A DNA stretch of 64,000 nt from Lytechinus pictus (lineage: Eukaryota; Echinodermata; Echinoidea; Temnopleuroida; Toxopneustidae), in assembly GCF_037042905.1 (NCBI RefSeq), contig NC_087252.1, positions 1,488,501-1,552,500 of the forward strand. The letters are read 5' to 3'. A model generated the notes under the pieces. It made no database searches and was not told the origin of the DNA. It worked only from the letters and a program-made list of their open reading frames with translations. This document shows, one piece after another, positions 63,588 through 64,000 of the stretch (positions within the stretch are counted from its first letter, which is position 1; every line of letters starts with the position of its first letter). The position numbers and the translations under genes were made by a program.

Positions 63588-63925
63588 GTTACATGTATAT
63601 AGCGCTTCATACGTTGGTTTCTAAGCGCTTTACATTGTAATTATTATTACCCCGGTCATAGGATCCATCACTGTTCCACACATAAAGTGCACCATCTCCA
63701 CTCCCTGGGGAGTACCATGGCCATGCAACTGTTTATCAGTGCACACATGCCAATCTAATCACATTGACTTTCACATCCTACCGGGTACCTACATAACACC
63801 TGGGTGGAGAGTGACAAATGTGGATAAGTGCCTTGCTAAAGGACATTAGCTCTGGGTGAGGTTCGAACCCTCGACCCTTGGTTCATGAGTCAAGTGACTG
63901 AACCACTACACCACCACACCTCCAC
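63588..63925 (-). mobile_element. tRNA-derived SINE, family S2 copy, minus strand
   Basis: TATAGCGCTTCATACGTTGG tail, CTCCACTCCCTGGGGAGTAC, CCGGGTACCTACATAACACC, then tRNA-like GAGGTTCGAACCCTCGACCC and GAGTCAAGTGACTGAACCAC. It follows exon 26. Confidence 0.75.
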
Positions 63926-64000
63926 AGTAGTTTGATTTGTCTGGAGTCAGTTTTGCTTGTACAGTATGACTGGCCATTGATATTTGTATGAGAGTTAAAG

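Overview
The window is animal genomic DNA. Base use, many dispersed inverted-repeat elements, tRNA-derived SINEs, CR1/L2-like LINE tails, abundant TACATGTA-type words and long poly-G/poly-C tracts suggest a marine deuterostome, most plausibly a sea urchin or another echinoderm. That species call is inference. The window holds one convincing protein-coding gene, on the + strand: the 5' and central part of a SORL1 (LR11/SorLA) orthologue. I could follow 26 coding exons from a signal-peptide start at 13937 to a seventh LDL-receptor class A exon ending at 63478. The remaining class A repeats, fibronectin III repeats, membrane span and tail lie beyond the right edge. All exon joins keep one frame, all 25 visible introns are GT-AG, and the domain order (signal, furin propeptide, VPS10 with Asp-box repeats, ten-cysteine 10CC module, YWTD propeller, EGF module, LDLa array) is diagnostic for SORL1.

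Layout. 1-13.8 kb: intergenic, no gene supported. It holds a nested transposon stack: a foldback element with 16-bp CCGCGG-containing repeats in its arms (1511-7523), split by a 4.6-kb hAT-like element (1703-6321) and a 330-bp hAT-like element (6514-6843), both with perfect 8-bp target duplications. It also has a 1-kb GAT microsatellite (8471-9515) and a further hAT-like MITE (13162-13552). 13.9-26.4 kb: exons 1-5. 26.4-42.1 kb: a 15.7-kb intron filled with MITEs, SINEs, LINE fragments and two copies of a repeat family whose units carry perfect AGGTCA direct repeats. 42.1-54.7 kb: exons 6-19 (rest of VPS10, 10CC, propeller, EGF). 54.7-63.5 kb: exons 20-26, one LDLa module per exon, all in phase 1.

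Most unusual points: (a) several SORL1 exon edges, with their splice sites, are duplicated in the neighbouring intron (exons 10, 13, 15, 16, 24); some copies would act as poison exons, and the exon 13 copy differs mostly at third codon positions; (b) the dispersed repeat family carries tandem perfect DR1 nuclear-receptor motifs and shows a compensatory change in its paired ends; (c) one copy of that family contains a LINE insertion whose empty site is preserved in another copy; (d) exons 3-5 lie between two copies of one MITE in opposite orientation. No bacterial, viral, CRISPR or defence system is visible.
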